DNA of 64,000 nt from JAFGBI01 sp964454025 (GTDB lineage Bacteria > Myxococcota_A > Polyangia > Polyangiales > Polyangiaceae), in NCBI GenBank assembly GCA_964454025.1, contig CAYVRP010000012.1:1-64000 (forward strand), given 5' to 3'. Positions 48,906-56,841 of this stretch are shown piece after piece (the stretch's first letter is position 1; every line of letters begins with the position of its first letter). The notes under the pieces were generated by a model. It saw only the letters and a list, made by a program, of their open reading frames with translations. It had not been told where the DNA came from and ran no database searches. The translations under genes and the position numbers were made by a program.

Positions 48906-50570
48906 CTAGTTACCGGTAGGGTAGGTGACCTTGGCCGCGAGCTCGAACCCGGTCAGCGTGCGCGCCGTCGGGGTCGCGGCCGTCCCGCTCGTGAGGTCGG
49001 CGGGGAACTCGATGAAGGTGATGCGCCCCTCGGGGTGCTCCTGCGCGACGTAGCCCTTGCCGAGCTCGGGGATGATGCCCACGGCGAGGGGCGGGCTCGC
49101 GAGCGAGAGGAAGTCCTCCTGCAGGCTGGGAAGGCCGACCACGTGCACGCCGTAGACACGCCGCGTGTCGTCGCGGACCGTCACCAGCGCCGCCTCGGTC
49201 GGCGCCGGCGCGAGGGCGACCGCCGTCGCGGGAGCGTCGGTCCCCACGATCTTGGGGACGCGCGCGGTCGCGGTCGGGATGACGCTGAAGGCGCCGGCCT
49301 TCACGCTGCCGGCGGGCGGATCGAGCAGCGCCACCGCGTGCGCCGCGTCGGGCGCGACGAGGACGCCGCGTACGGGGGCGCGCAGATCCTCGGTCCGCAG
49401 GGCGAGGAAGCGGTCGTCGTCGCGCAGGTTCAGGGTGGCGATGGTGGAGCTCGGGGTGGCGTTGGTGTAGAGCACGCCGACCGACCCGTCCGGCGCGAGC
49501 GAGACGCTGCCCAGGGTGGCCGGGAGCGTGGCGGTGACGATGGCCGTCGGATCGATGAGCGCCGCCGGAAGCTCCAGCACCGCGACCAGCCCCGCGTCGC
49601 GCATCACGGCCACGGCGCGGGTGCCGTCGGCGTCGAGATCGAGGTCGGTGACCGGGCCGGGGAGCTCGACGTCGGTGATGGCGCCGCTCGCGAGATCGAC
49701 GAAGCCGAGCACCGCCGACGCCTCGCGGCGCACGATGGCGAGGTCGCCGTCGGGCGTGACCACGACATCGCGCGCTGCGGCGTCCGCGAGCCCGCCGGGC
49801 GCGACCTCGATCAGGTCGAGCACGCGCGGATCCGACTCGTCGCCGAGATCGATAGCGGTGATGCCGTGCTCGTTCACCACGATCACGCGCGCCTCGTCGG
49901 CGTCGAAGGTCACGCTGCTCGGCCGGTAGCCGGTGACGCGCCGCATCGACCTCGGCGCCCCGCTCGTCGGGCGCACCACGATCAGGGTGAGGTCCTGGAA
50001 GCTGTCCATCGGGTCGAGCACGGCGGCGCGCCGCCAGTCGCTCCACACTACGGCCCAGCGCCCGCTGGGACTGACGGTGACGGCGTTGGCGTCCGCGTGG
50101 GTCGGGAAGCGGACGGGGGCGGCGAGCGCGCCGTCGGCGAGCCGGAGCAGCGTCGCATCCTCGCCGATGACATTGAGCACCAGCGCCTCGACCACGTCCG
50201 GGTCCTCGGTGGGCACGGGGGAGAGGTACCGGGGGCCGAAGCCGGACTCGACGGTGGTGACGCGCAGCGTCTCCGCGTCTACCAGCGCCACTCGACCGCT
50301 GGTGGGGTTGGCCGACCAGAGGTACTTCCCGGTGACGACCGGCGCCTCGAAGCTCCCTTCGATTTCCTGCTCGGGCGGCAGGGTTCCGGCGCCCCCGGTG
50401 CCGGAGCCGCCCGCCGCCGCCGAGGTGCCCCCGTAGCCACCCGCCGTGGGGAAGATGCGCTCGTCGCTGCCCTTGTCGCTGTCGTCGGCGTCAGCGGCGC
50501 AGCCGAGCCCCATCACCGCCAGGACGGCGGCGCCGAGCCAGCCGGTGAGCTGCCCTCGCGCGGATCCCAT
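48906..50570 (-). CDS. propeller-like lipoprotein, paralogue of 50575-52686
   Basis: A 554-aa protein with the lipobox VMGLGC (Cys24). After a Gly-rich linker comes LPPEQEIEGSFEAPVVTGKY, then W-S-A-N-P-T-S-G-R-V-A-L-V-D-A, a first blade that matches the neighbouring gene almost residue for residue. Further blades follow (SPSGRWAVVWSDWR, FDADEARVIVVNEHGITAID, TPDGDLAIVRREASA, DADGTRAVAVMRDAG). GGGAGGGATTGAGGTC precedes the ATG and the previous stop is 4 bp away, so the two genes should be co-translated. Cell-surface lipoprotein; ligand unknown. Confidence 0.9.
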   Translation of the reverse strand: MGSARGQLTGWLGAAVLAVMGLGCAADADDSDKGSDERIFPTAGGYGGTSAAAGGSGTGGAGTLPPEQEIEGSFEAPVVTGKYLWSANPTSGRVALVDAETLRVTTVESGFGPRYLSPVPTEDPDVVEALVLNVIGEDATLLRLADGALAAPVRFPTHADANAVTVSPSGRWAVVWSDWRRAAVLDPMDSFQDLTLIVVRPTSGAPRSMRRVTGYRPSSVTFDADEARVIVVNEHGITAIDLGDESDPRVLDLIEVAPGGLADAAARDVVVTPDGDLAIVRREASAVLGFVDLASGAITDVELPGPVTDLDLDADGTRAVAVMRDAGLVAVLELPAALIDPTAIVTATLPATLGSVSLAPDGSVGVLYTNATPSSTIATLNLRDDDRFLALRTEDLRAPVRGVLVAPDAAHAVALLDPPAGSVKAGAFSVIPTATARVPKIVGTDAPATAVALAPAPTEAALVTVRDDTRRVYGVHVVGLPSLQEDFLSLASPPLAVGIIPELGKGYVAQEHPEGRITFIEFPADLTSGTAATPTARTLTGFELAAKVTYPTGN

Positions 50571-50574
50571 GACC

Positions 50575-52686
50575 TCAATCCCTCCCCGAGGCGTCGCCCA
50601 CGACGCGCGCCTCGAGCTCGAACCCGGTGAGGGTGCGGGCCAGCTCGCTCACGCTCCCGGTGCCGTCCAGATCGATGAAGGTGATCCGCCCACCCACGTG
50701 CTCCTGGGCGATGAAGGCCCGCCGCGCCACCGGCACCAGGCCGGTGGCCGTCGGCGGGCTCGCCAGATCGAAGCGATCCACCTGCAGCTCCGGCATTCGC
50801 ACGAGGTACGCGCCGTACACGCCGGTCTGGTCGTCACGCACGGTGACGATGCCGCGCGTGCTCGGGCTCGGGGCGAGGGCGACCGCGACCGGCGGCGCGT
50901 CCGTCCCCTGGACGCGGGGCGGGGCCAGCGCGTCGATGGGGACCACCGCGAAGGCGCCCGGCAGCACGCTCTGCCCGGGCACCGGATCGAGCAGGGCGAT
51001 GGCGTGCAGGGCGTCCGGGGCCGGGTAGACCGAGCGGATCGGGTTGATCAGGGCCACCGCGCGCGACGTGAGGTAGTCGGCCCCGGGACGGGTGTCGAGG
51101 ATGGTGAGCACGTCGCTCGGCGTCGCGTTGGTGTAGAGCAGGGCCCGCTCGCCCTCGATCGACGCCGAGACGCTCCCCACCACGACATCCTCGATGGCGA
51201 CCCGATCGAAGCGGGTCGGATCGTCGAAGATCTCCGGGATCGAGAGGATGAAGATCTCGCTCGTGTTCGGCGCGGCCGGCACGTCCGGTCCCGGGCCGGC
51301 GCCGGCGCTGCTCGCGCCCGCGGCGGCGGCGGGGACTCCGGCGGCGCCCGCCGCCCCAGACAGGGCGGGCAGCGCGCCCGCCTCGCCGCGGCCGCTCGGC
51401 GCGCCCGCCACGGCGTTCGCCGCGCCGGCGACGCCGGCAGCCGCGACGCCAGCACCCGCCGCTCCCGCCTCGGAGATCCCGGTGCCCGCGACGCCGCCAG
51501 CGCCCCCGCTCGCCCCGCCCGTGGCCGCGACGCCCCCGCTGCTCGGGGCGCCCGCGCCACCGCCCGTGGCCGCGACGCCCCCGCTGCTCGGTGCCCCTGC
51601 ACCGCCGCCCGTGGCCGGGGCGCCCGCGCTGCCACCTGAGCCCCCGGTCACTTCCCCCCCCTCGCGGACGACGGACCGCACCACGGCGATGGCCCGCGAA
51701 CCGTCGGCGACCAAATCGAGGTCCGTTACCGGCCCCGAGAGCTCGACGTCCCGCCGCTCCCCGGTCGATAGCTCCCAGATCTCCACCGATCGGGAGCCGT
51801 CACGCCGCACCAGCGCGAAGCGGCCATTCGGGGTGATCGCCACGTCCCGCGCCCCCGCGCTGGTGGAGCTGGCCGTCGTGGCGTCGGGCTCCAGCCCGAG
51901 GTCCTGGACCACGGTAGGTACCGCCGAGTCGAGGGCGATCTCGGTGATCCCGGCGTCCGAGACGCCGTACAGCCGCGCCTCGTCCTCGGTGAGGAAGAGA
52001 CGCGTGGGGCGGTAGCCGACGCTCAAGCGGAAGGCCCGCGGCGCGTCGGGGTCGTCTCCTTGCGCGGGCGGATCGGGGACGGCGATCACGGTGATGTCCT
52101 GGAAGCCCTCCGTCGGGTCGACGCCCCCTTCGACCTCCTCCGCGTTGGTCCAGGCCACGACCCAGCGGCCTGAGGCGCTGACCGCCCACGAGTTGACGCG
52201 GGGCTGGAGGGGGACGCGCTGCTCGTAGACCACCCCGCCGAGGGCGGTGAGCAGCGAGGCGTCATCGCCGGCGACGTTGACCACGATGGCGCGGTTGGCG
52301 TCGTCGCTCCCCGGACTCGGGATGGCGGCGATGTAGGTCGGCAGCCGGCCCACCTCGACGGCGGTGACGGTCAGGTCCACCGCGTCGACGAGGGCGACCC
52401 GGTCGCTCGCCGGGTTGGCGGCCCACACGAGCCGCCCGGTGGCGACGGGAGCCTTGAAGGTCGGCTCCACCTCCTGCTCGGGCGGGAGCGAGGGGATATC
52501 GACGTTCGGGTCCCCCTCGTCGATGGCCATGGCTCCCCCGGTGCCGGTGTAGCTCGGGCCGCCGTAGCCCGAGTCCCCTTCGTCTCGCATGCTCATCGCC
52601 GGGGCGGCCGCGTCCTTCGAAGCGCATTGCCAGAGCCCCGCAGCGCAGAGCGCCACCAGGATCGAGGTCGCGGGTGCCCGTCTCAC
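50575..52686 (-). CDS. propeller-like lipoprotein with low-complexity insertion
   Basis: A 703-aa product, first gene of the operon. The start is GTG at 52686 after AAGGAGAGG; the lipobox is GLWQC (Cys21). Its first blade (LPPEQEVEPTFKAPVATGRL, WAANPASDRVALVDA) is the close match of the neighbour's. After the blade NGRFALVRRDGSRSVEIWEL there is an insertion of about 140 residues, rich in Gly/Ala/Ser, with 15-residue tandem units encoded by a DNA repeat. The propeller then resumes. The insertion would extend as a flexible loop from the propeller. No enzyme motif is seen. Confidence 0.9.
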   Translation of the reverse strand: MRRAPATSILVALCAAGLWQCASKDAAAPAMSMRDEGDSGYGGPSYTGTGGAMAIDEGDPNVDIPSLPPEQEVEPTFKAPVATGRLVWAANPASDRVALVDAVDLTVTAVEVGRLPTYIAAIPSPGSDDANRAIVVNVAGDDASLLTALGGVVYEQRVPLQPRVNSWAVSASGRWVVAWTNAEEVEGGVDPTEGFQDITVIAVPDPPAQGDDPDAPRAFRLSVGYRPTRLFLTEDEARLYGVSDAGITEIALDSAVPTVVQDLGLEPDATTASSTSAGARDVAITPNGRFALVRRDGSRSVEIWELSTGERRDVELSGPVTDLDLVADGSRAIAVVRSVVREGGEVTGGSGGSAGAPATGGGAGAPSSGGVAATGGGAGAPSSGGVAATGGASGGAGGVAGTGISEAGAAGAGVAAAGVAGAANAVAGAPSGRGEAGALPALSGAAGAAGVPAAAAGASSAGAGPGPDVPAAPNTSEIFILSIPEIFDDPTRFDRVAIEDVVVGSVSASIEGERALLYTNATPSDVLTILDTRPGADYLTSRAVALINPIRSVYPAPDALHAIALLDPVPGQSVLPGAFAVVPIDALAPPRVQGTDAPPVAVALAPSPSTRGIVTVRDDQTGVYGAYLVRMPELQVDRFDLASPPTATGLVPVARRAFIAQEHVGGRITFIDLDGTGSVSELARTLTGFELEARVVGDASGRD
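51521..51610. repeat. 45-bp tandem repeat, two copies, in the propeller lipoprotein gene
   Basis: The unit beginning GTGGCCGCGACGCCCCCGCT starts at 51521 and again at 51566, with a partial third copy from 51611. On the minus strand each unit encodes a Gly/Ala/Ser-rich 15-residue block (GGGAGAPSSGGVAAT). Length variation between strains is likely. Confidence 0.93.
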
Positions 52687-52895
52687 GTCGCCTCTCCTTC
52701 TCCGCCGTGGTCCCCGGAGGTCGAGCGGAACACGAACGCGGCAGCAGGTGCAAGCTCCGGGCCACCGCGTCGCGCGCCGCGTGTGCGCGCAAGGCCGTCG
52801 TCACCGGGCGCGGCGACCGCGACAACCTTGTCACGCCTGCGCCAGGGGGGCCAGGATCGGGTCGATAGCTGGAGCGGTTCGGGTACGCTCGCCCC

Positions 52896-54551
52896 GTGCA
52901 CGGCGAGGACCCCGGGCGGACGCGGTCGCGAGCGGTGGGCGCCCACCGCGGACGGCACGCGACGCGGCGGCGGGGAGCCGCCGGGTTCGCCGTCGCCGTC
53001 GCGCTCGCGCTGCCGGCCCCCCGCGCCGCCGCCGAGCCCTGGTCCGACGAGGACGGCGTACCGCTCCGCGAGCGGACGCCGCTCGGGCCGCTCGGCGTGG
53101 AGCTCGGGGCGGAGCTCCGCGCCGGCGTGACCCACGTGGACGAGCTCGACCTCTCGGGCACCGCCCTGACCGCGTTCGAGCAGCGGCTCCGCGCCGACGC
53201 AGCGCTCGACGACGGGGATCGGCTGCGCCTGGTGGTGAGCGTGGACGCCTTCGACGGCGTCCCCGGGGCCGCCGCGGCGGCGGAGCCGGGGCCCCGCCTC
53301 GGCGCGCCCCGGACTGGTATTGGGGTTTTGGACGTGGACTACCGGGGCCCGGACGCGGCGGACGATCCACGGTCCTGGGGGCTCGCCCTCCGCCCGGGCC
53401 CCGCGGCGACCTTCCGGTCCGCCTACGGGGAGGCGTGGCTGCCGGTCGGGCGCCTCCGCTTCGGGCGGCAGCCCGCGGGCGCGGGCACGACGCTCCTCGC
53501 CGCCGACGGCGACGGCCGCCGGAACCGCTTCGGCGTCGACCACGGCGGTGATCGCGTCGATCGCGTCGAGCTCCTGGTCCGACCCCTGGTCCCCCTGGGG
53601 GCGCCGCCCGACGAGGAGGAGCGCGGGCTCGGCGTCACGGCGGCGTACGATCGCCTGGAGGCGTCCGCAGGCGGCGCTGGCGTGCGCCAGCGCGCCGGGG
53701 CGACGGTGCGGCTGCTGGCCGTACTGCCGACGTTCGAGCAAGTCTTCGATCTCCGGGCCACGGCGCGCGCGATCTGGGGCGGGGAGGGCGAAGACCCCGG
53801 CAGCGAGCTCGAGGGGCTGGTGATGGTGCGGGTGGCGGAGCTCGCGCTCGGTTTCGACGGCGTGCTCGCGCAGGGGGGCTCCGCGCGCGAGGCGCGGAGC
53901 CTCGCCCCCCTGCGGGGCGCGCCCGCCGCGACGGCGCGGGTGCGGCGCTGGGGCTCACGGAGCGTGCTGCGCTGGGACTCGCCGCGGCTGACCGCCTACC
54001 TCGAGCTCGACACGGCCTCCGGGGACGCGAACCCGGACCCGCGCTCGGACCTGACGCGGTTCGTCTTCCCCCGGGACGCGAACGTCGGGCTCCTGTTGTT
54101 CGAGCAGGTCCTGGGGTACGCGACCGCGCGCGCCGCCGCGGCGGGCGTGGCCCGCCTCGCCGCCGACGGGCTCCCCACCGCCGCGGCCGACGCGCTCGCG
54201 CCCCACGGCGCGTTCACCAGCGCCGTCGCGCTGTTCCCCCAGGTCGATGTCCGCCCCCACCGCGCGCTGCTCCTGCGCGGTGGCGTGCTCTTCGCGTGGG
54301 CGCCCGAGCCGCTGCTCGACCCCGTCCGCTCCACGACCGCCGCGCCGGGGGCAGCGGTCAACCTGCGCGGCGGCGCGCCCGGCGACTACTACGGCACCGA
54401 GCTCGACCTGCGTGCCCGCCTGACCGTCCGCCAGCGGTGCCTCCTCGAGCGCGAAGGGGCGCTGCGCGATCCGGGCGACGCGCTCGCCGACGCGGCGGGA
54501 CGAACGGCGACGGCCGCACTCGTCACGGCGCGAGGGACGGTCGCATTCTGA
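52896..54551 (+). CDS. outer-membrane barrel protein (alginate-export/porin-like)
   Basis: A 551-aa protein, GTG start at 52896. After a basic N-terminus a hydrophobic signal segment ends in PRAAAEP. The body shows repeated barrel strands with short periplasmic turns (LGVELGAELRAGVTHV, RLRLVVSVDAFDG, SAYGEAWLPVGRLRFGRQPAG, VELLVRPLVPLG, SVLRWDSPRLTAYLELDTASGD) and closes with TELDLRARLTVRQ and GTVAF. The G-R-L-x-x-G-R-Q-P motif after the first strands is common in outer-membrane porins that present one extracellular gate. It is divergent from the propeller lipoprotein operon with 209 bp between the starts, so it may be co-regulated with it. Confidence 0.82.
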   Translation: MHGEDPGRTRSRAVGAHRGRHATRRRGAAGFAVAVALALPAPRAAAEPWSDEDGVPLRERTPLGPLGVELGAELRAGVTHVDELDLSGTALTAFEQRLRADAALDDGDRLRLVVSVDAFDGVPGAAAAAEPGPRLGAPRTGIGVLDVDYRGPDAADDPRSWGLALRPGPAATFRSAYGEAWLPVGRLRFGRQPAGAGTTLLAADGDGRRNRFGVDHGGDRVDRVELLVRPLVPLGAPPDEEERGLGVTAAYDRLEASAGGAGVRQRAGATVRLLAVLPTFEQVFDLRATARAIWGGEGEDPGSELEGLVMVRVAELALGFDGVLAQGGSAREARSLAPLRGAPAATARVRRWGSRSVLRWDSPRLTAYLELDTASGDANPDPRSDLTRFVFPRDANVGLLLFEQVLGYATARAAAAGVARLAADGLPTAAADALAPHGAFTSAVALFPQVDVRPHRALLLRGGVLFAWAPEPLLDPVRSTTAAPGAAVNLRGGAPGDYYGTELDLRARLTVRQRCLLEREGALRDPGDALADAAGRTATAALVTARGTVAF

Positions 54552-54581
54552 CGCCGCCGCGACGGGGCGGCGCCGCGACGG

Positions 54582-54606
54582 CGCGCGGGGTACCCAACCC
54601 CGCGCG
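54582..54606 (+). terminator. 10-bp hairpin after the barrel gene
   Basis: CGCGCGGGGT (54582-54591) and ACCCCGCGCG (54597-54606) pair fully around a 5-base loop, 30 bases after the stop and 20 bases before the next start. There is no T tract, so it may attenuate rather than fully terminate. Confidence 0.55.
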
Positions 54607-54626
54607 GGCGGTGTAAGAGTCGCGGC

Positions 54627-55061
54627 GTGCCTACCTGTTACCTGCTCGCGATCGCCCTGGGGTCGTCGCTCGACCAGCAGTCGAACAACATCACTCTGTT
54701 CAACCTCGTCGAGCAGGTCAACGTGCCCCCGGGAGTGAGCCGTGGCCCCCGCAACCTCATCCCGCTCGAGATCCACGCCTACTTCCGCCTGACCGGGGAC
54801 GAGATCCGGCAGCCGTTCGAGGTGCGCTACGTGCTCGTCGCGCGAACCGGCCTCGAGACGTACTCGGACGTGACCGTGCTGACGTCGATGTCGCCCCGCT
54901 TCCGCACGCGCACCTTCGGCGTGCCCTTCCCCCCCGTACCGGACCAGTACGACCTGCGCCTCGACTGGCGCCGCTCGGGCCGGGATCCCTGGCGACGCGA
55001 CCCGGCGAGCTGGCCGCTCACGATTACCGAACAGGTGCCCGCTCCGACGGTGACCCATTGA
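54627..55061 (+). CDS. hypothetical protein, DUF6941-like
   Basis: A 144-aa cytoplasmic protein. YLLAIALGSSLDQQSNNITLFNLVEQVNVPP (broken at 5-35) opens it, followed by LEIHAYFRLTGDEIRQPFEVRY and RTRTFGVPFPPVPDQYDLRLDWRRSG. The layout (a strand ending in a conserved 'sLD..sN.itlFN..e', then a beta sandwich ending in Y-x-L-R-L) is that of DUF6941-type proteins, a family of unknown function as I recall. Its stop overlaps the TTG start of folB by four bases. Confidence 0.75.
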   Translation: MPTCYLLAIALGSSLDQQSNNITLFNLVEQVNVPPGVSRGPRNLIPLEIHAYFRLTGDEIRQPFEVRYVLVARTGLETYSDVTVLTSMSPRFRTRTFGVPFPPVPDQYDLRLDWRRSGRDPWRRDPASWPLTITEQVPAPTVTH

Positions 55062-55753
55062 CCGCGGACGTCGGACCGCCGCGGGCGAGCGCCGGTCGGG
55101 ACGCGATCCTGATCGAGGGTCTGGAGCTCGACTGCATCGTCGGGCTCCGGCCGCACGAGCGGGTGCGCGCGCAGCCGGTGGTCCTCGACCTCGAACTCGG
55201 GCTGTCGCTCGCCTCGGCGGGGCGCTCGGGCCGCATCGGTCACACCTGCGACTACGATCTGGTCGCGGAGTCGGTGCGAGCCCTGCTCGCGTTCCGGGAG
55301 TACCACCTGGTCGAGGCCGCGACCGAGGAGCTCGCAGCGATGCTCCTCGGCCTGCATCCCGCGCTCGAACGGGTGCGGATCCGGATCGCCAAGCCGGCCG
55401 CGCTGCTCGGCCGCGCGCGGAGCGCGGCAGTCCAGATCGAGCGCACCAGCGCGGACTTCCCGCGGCGGCGGCTCGCGCACGGACAGGAGACGCTGGAGGT
55501 GCTGCTCGAGACGCGCGAGGCCGGGCTGTACGCGGTGGTCGTCGCCCCGGGCGCGCCCGTCGACCGGGAGCTCTGCGCCGCCACCCGGCGCGAGGGGCGG
55601 CGCGCCACGGCCTGGGTGGTCCGGGGAATGGTGACCACGGCCGCGGGAAACCGCGGTCCCGGCGCGGCCGTCGAGCTCGAGGACGCCGCGGGCGTCACCA
55701 GCGAGCGAGAGAGCCCAGCGTTGCTCTTCCTCTGCACCACGCCGCCGCTCTAG
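55058..55753 (+). CDS. folB: dihydroneopterin aldolase with C-terminal extension
   Basis: A 231-aa protein. Residues 15-130 are the FolB domain of folate synthesis: IEGLELDCIVGLRPHERVRAQPVVLDLEL (broken at 19-47), HTCDYDLVAESV, REYHLVEAATEELA with Glu86, and VRIRIAKPAALLG with the catalytic Lys112. The domain normally ends here, near 120 residues. The remaining 100 residues (LEVLLETREAGLYAVVVAPGAP, RATAWVVRGMVTTAAGN) are not a FolB part and I do not recognise them. The TTG start overlaps the previous stop. The other folate genes are not in the window. Confidence 0.9.
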   Translation: MTADVGPPRASAGRDAILIEGLELDCIVGLRPHERVRAQPVVLDLELGLSLASAGRSGRIGHTCDYDLVAESVRALLAFREYHLVEAATEELAAMLLGLHPALERVRIRIAKPAALLGRARSAAVQIERTSADFPRRRLAHGQETLEVLLETREAGLYAVVVAPGAPVDRELCAATRREGRRATAWVVRGMVTTAAGNRGPGAAVELEDAAGVTSERESPALLFLCTTPPL

Positions 55754-56574
55754 CTCTCCGCTCTGGCGACGGACGCCGCGGCGTCGTGGTGCGCCGCCGG
55801 AAGGCGCGCAGTCCAGGGCCGGCTGGCGCGGTCAGGCTCGACCGTCGGGCGCAGACTCCGGCGTGTGGCGCCGTCCATCTTGGGGCTCGCCCTGGTGAAG
55901 GTGATGCAGGTCAACCTCGTCCAGCGCGACCGAGGTGCGGTGTGACGGAGCCCGTCGTCGACTGGCGAGTGACCCGGCTCGGGGAAGTTCCGTCACGGCC
56001 CACGCCCGCAGCTGCCGGCCCAGGATGATCGGGCCGCCCCGGTCTGCCCGGCTCGGGATGAATCTCGAGAGCTGGGCCGTGCAAGCACGGACGCGCTGAC
56101 CCTTCGGGTCTGTTCCTCGTCTGCAGGGGAAGGAGCGGGGTGGCGCGGCCATCCGCGAGGGGAATCGACACCAGCCAGTGATGTCCGAGCCATGCCGGGC
56201 TGGTCTGGTCCACGCGCTCGTCGGACGTCCCACGTCCAGGAGCCGGTGAGTCTGGTCGGCCGGCTTTCCCGCGCTGGGGACCGGCCGCAACGACTGGTCG
56301 AGCTGCACCTGCTTTCGCCGGCCAGGGCGTGGAGCTGAGCGGGGTACGGGGGCCGATCCGGCTACTCGAGAAATTTCGCCGACTCCACAATCGATGCCCG
56401 GCACCCCGTGGTGGGCTCGGCGCGGGGAATGCTCGGCGGACCGCGTCGCCTCCCCGAACACCGCGGCGACACCGCTCGCGATCTGCGAGCAAGCAGGCAG
56501 AGGGTTCCCAGCGCCAGGTTTCGCCGTAGACTGCGCGCCTCTCCCCACCGCGAGGAGCCGCCTCGGAGGTCCCC
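55754..56574. other. 821-bp stretch with no recognisable gene
   Basis: No frame on either strand gives a family match, a believable start or a signal peptide. The minus-strand frame across it is open for 2 kb only because it continues through the opposite strand of the acyltransferase gene. By eye the text here has more A and T than its neighbours and fewer GC-ending codons in any frame, as expected of non-coding DNA or a decayed gene. A purine-rich ribosome binding site (GGAGG, about 56565) at the right edge belongs to the next small gene. No terminal inverted repeats or tRNA were seen. Confidence 0.6.
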
Positions 56575-56841
56575 ATGGTCCAGCATCGGCAGAGCGCGTG
56601 GCCGCACGCGCTCGCGGCGAGCGCAAGCGAGGCGGGCGAGCTCCCCGTGAGCTCGGCTCGCCATGACCCGACGACGACAGACTCGGCGACGCGCTGGTGC
56701 GCCGTACCGGTTTCGTCGGACGATGCGGGCTCCTCCTCGCCCGACGCCGATTGGATCGTCCCGCCCGGGCTCCCGATCGACGACCTCGACGACGAGTCGG
56801 CGCCGGACACGATCCCCACGCCGCCGCCGGAACTGGAGTGA
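56575..56841 (+). CDS. small ORF translationally coupled to the acyltransferase-like gene
   Basis: An 88-aa frame. The ATG is preceded by GGAGG at a good distance, and the stop overlaps the GTG of the next gene in a GTGA quartet, the arrangement used elsewhere in this window for coupled genes. The protein is hydrophilic, without a membrane helix; the C-terminal third is acidic and Pro-rich (IDDLDDESAPDTIPTPPPEL). I do not recognise it. The two translational features are the reason to call it a gene. Confidence 0.55.
   Translation: MVQHRQSAWPHALAASASEAGELPVSSARHDPTTTDSATRWCAVPVSSDDAGSSSPDADWIVPPGLPIDDLDDESAPDTIPTPPPELE

Noticed and set aside
55860..56000. possible remnant of a transposase or reverse transcriptase
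   Set aside because: A few minus-strand residues (LDEVDLHHLHQGEP) recalled such proteins, but no motif, terminal repeat or flanking duplication supports it.
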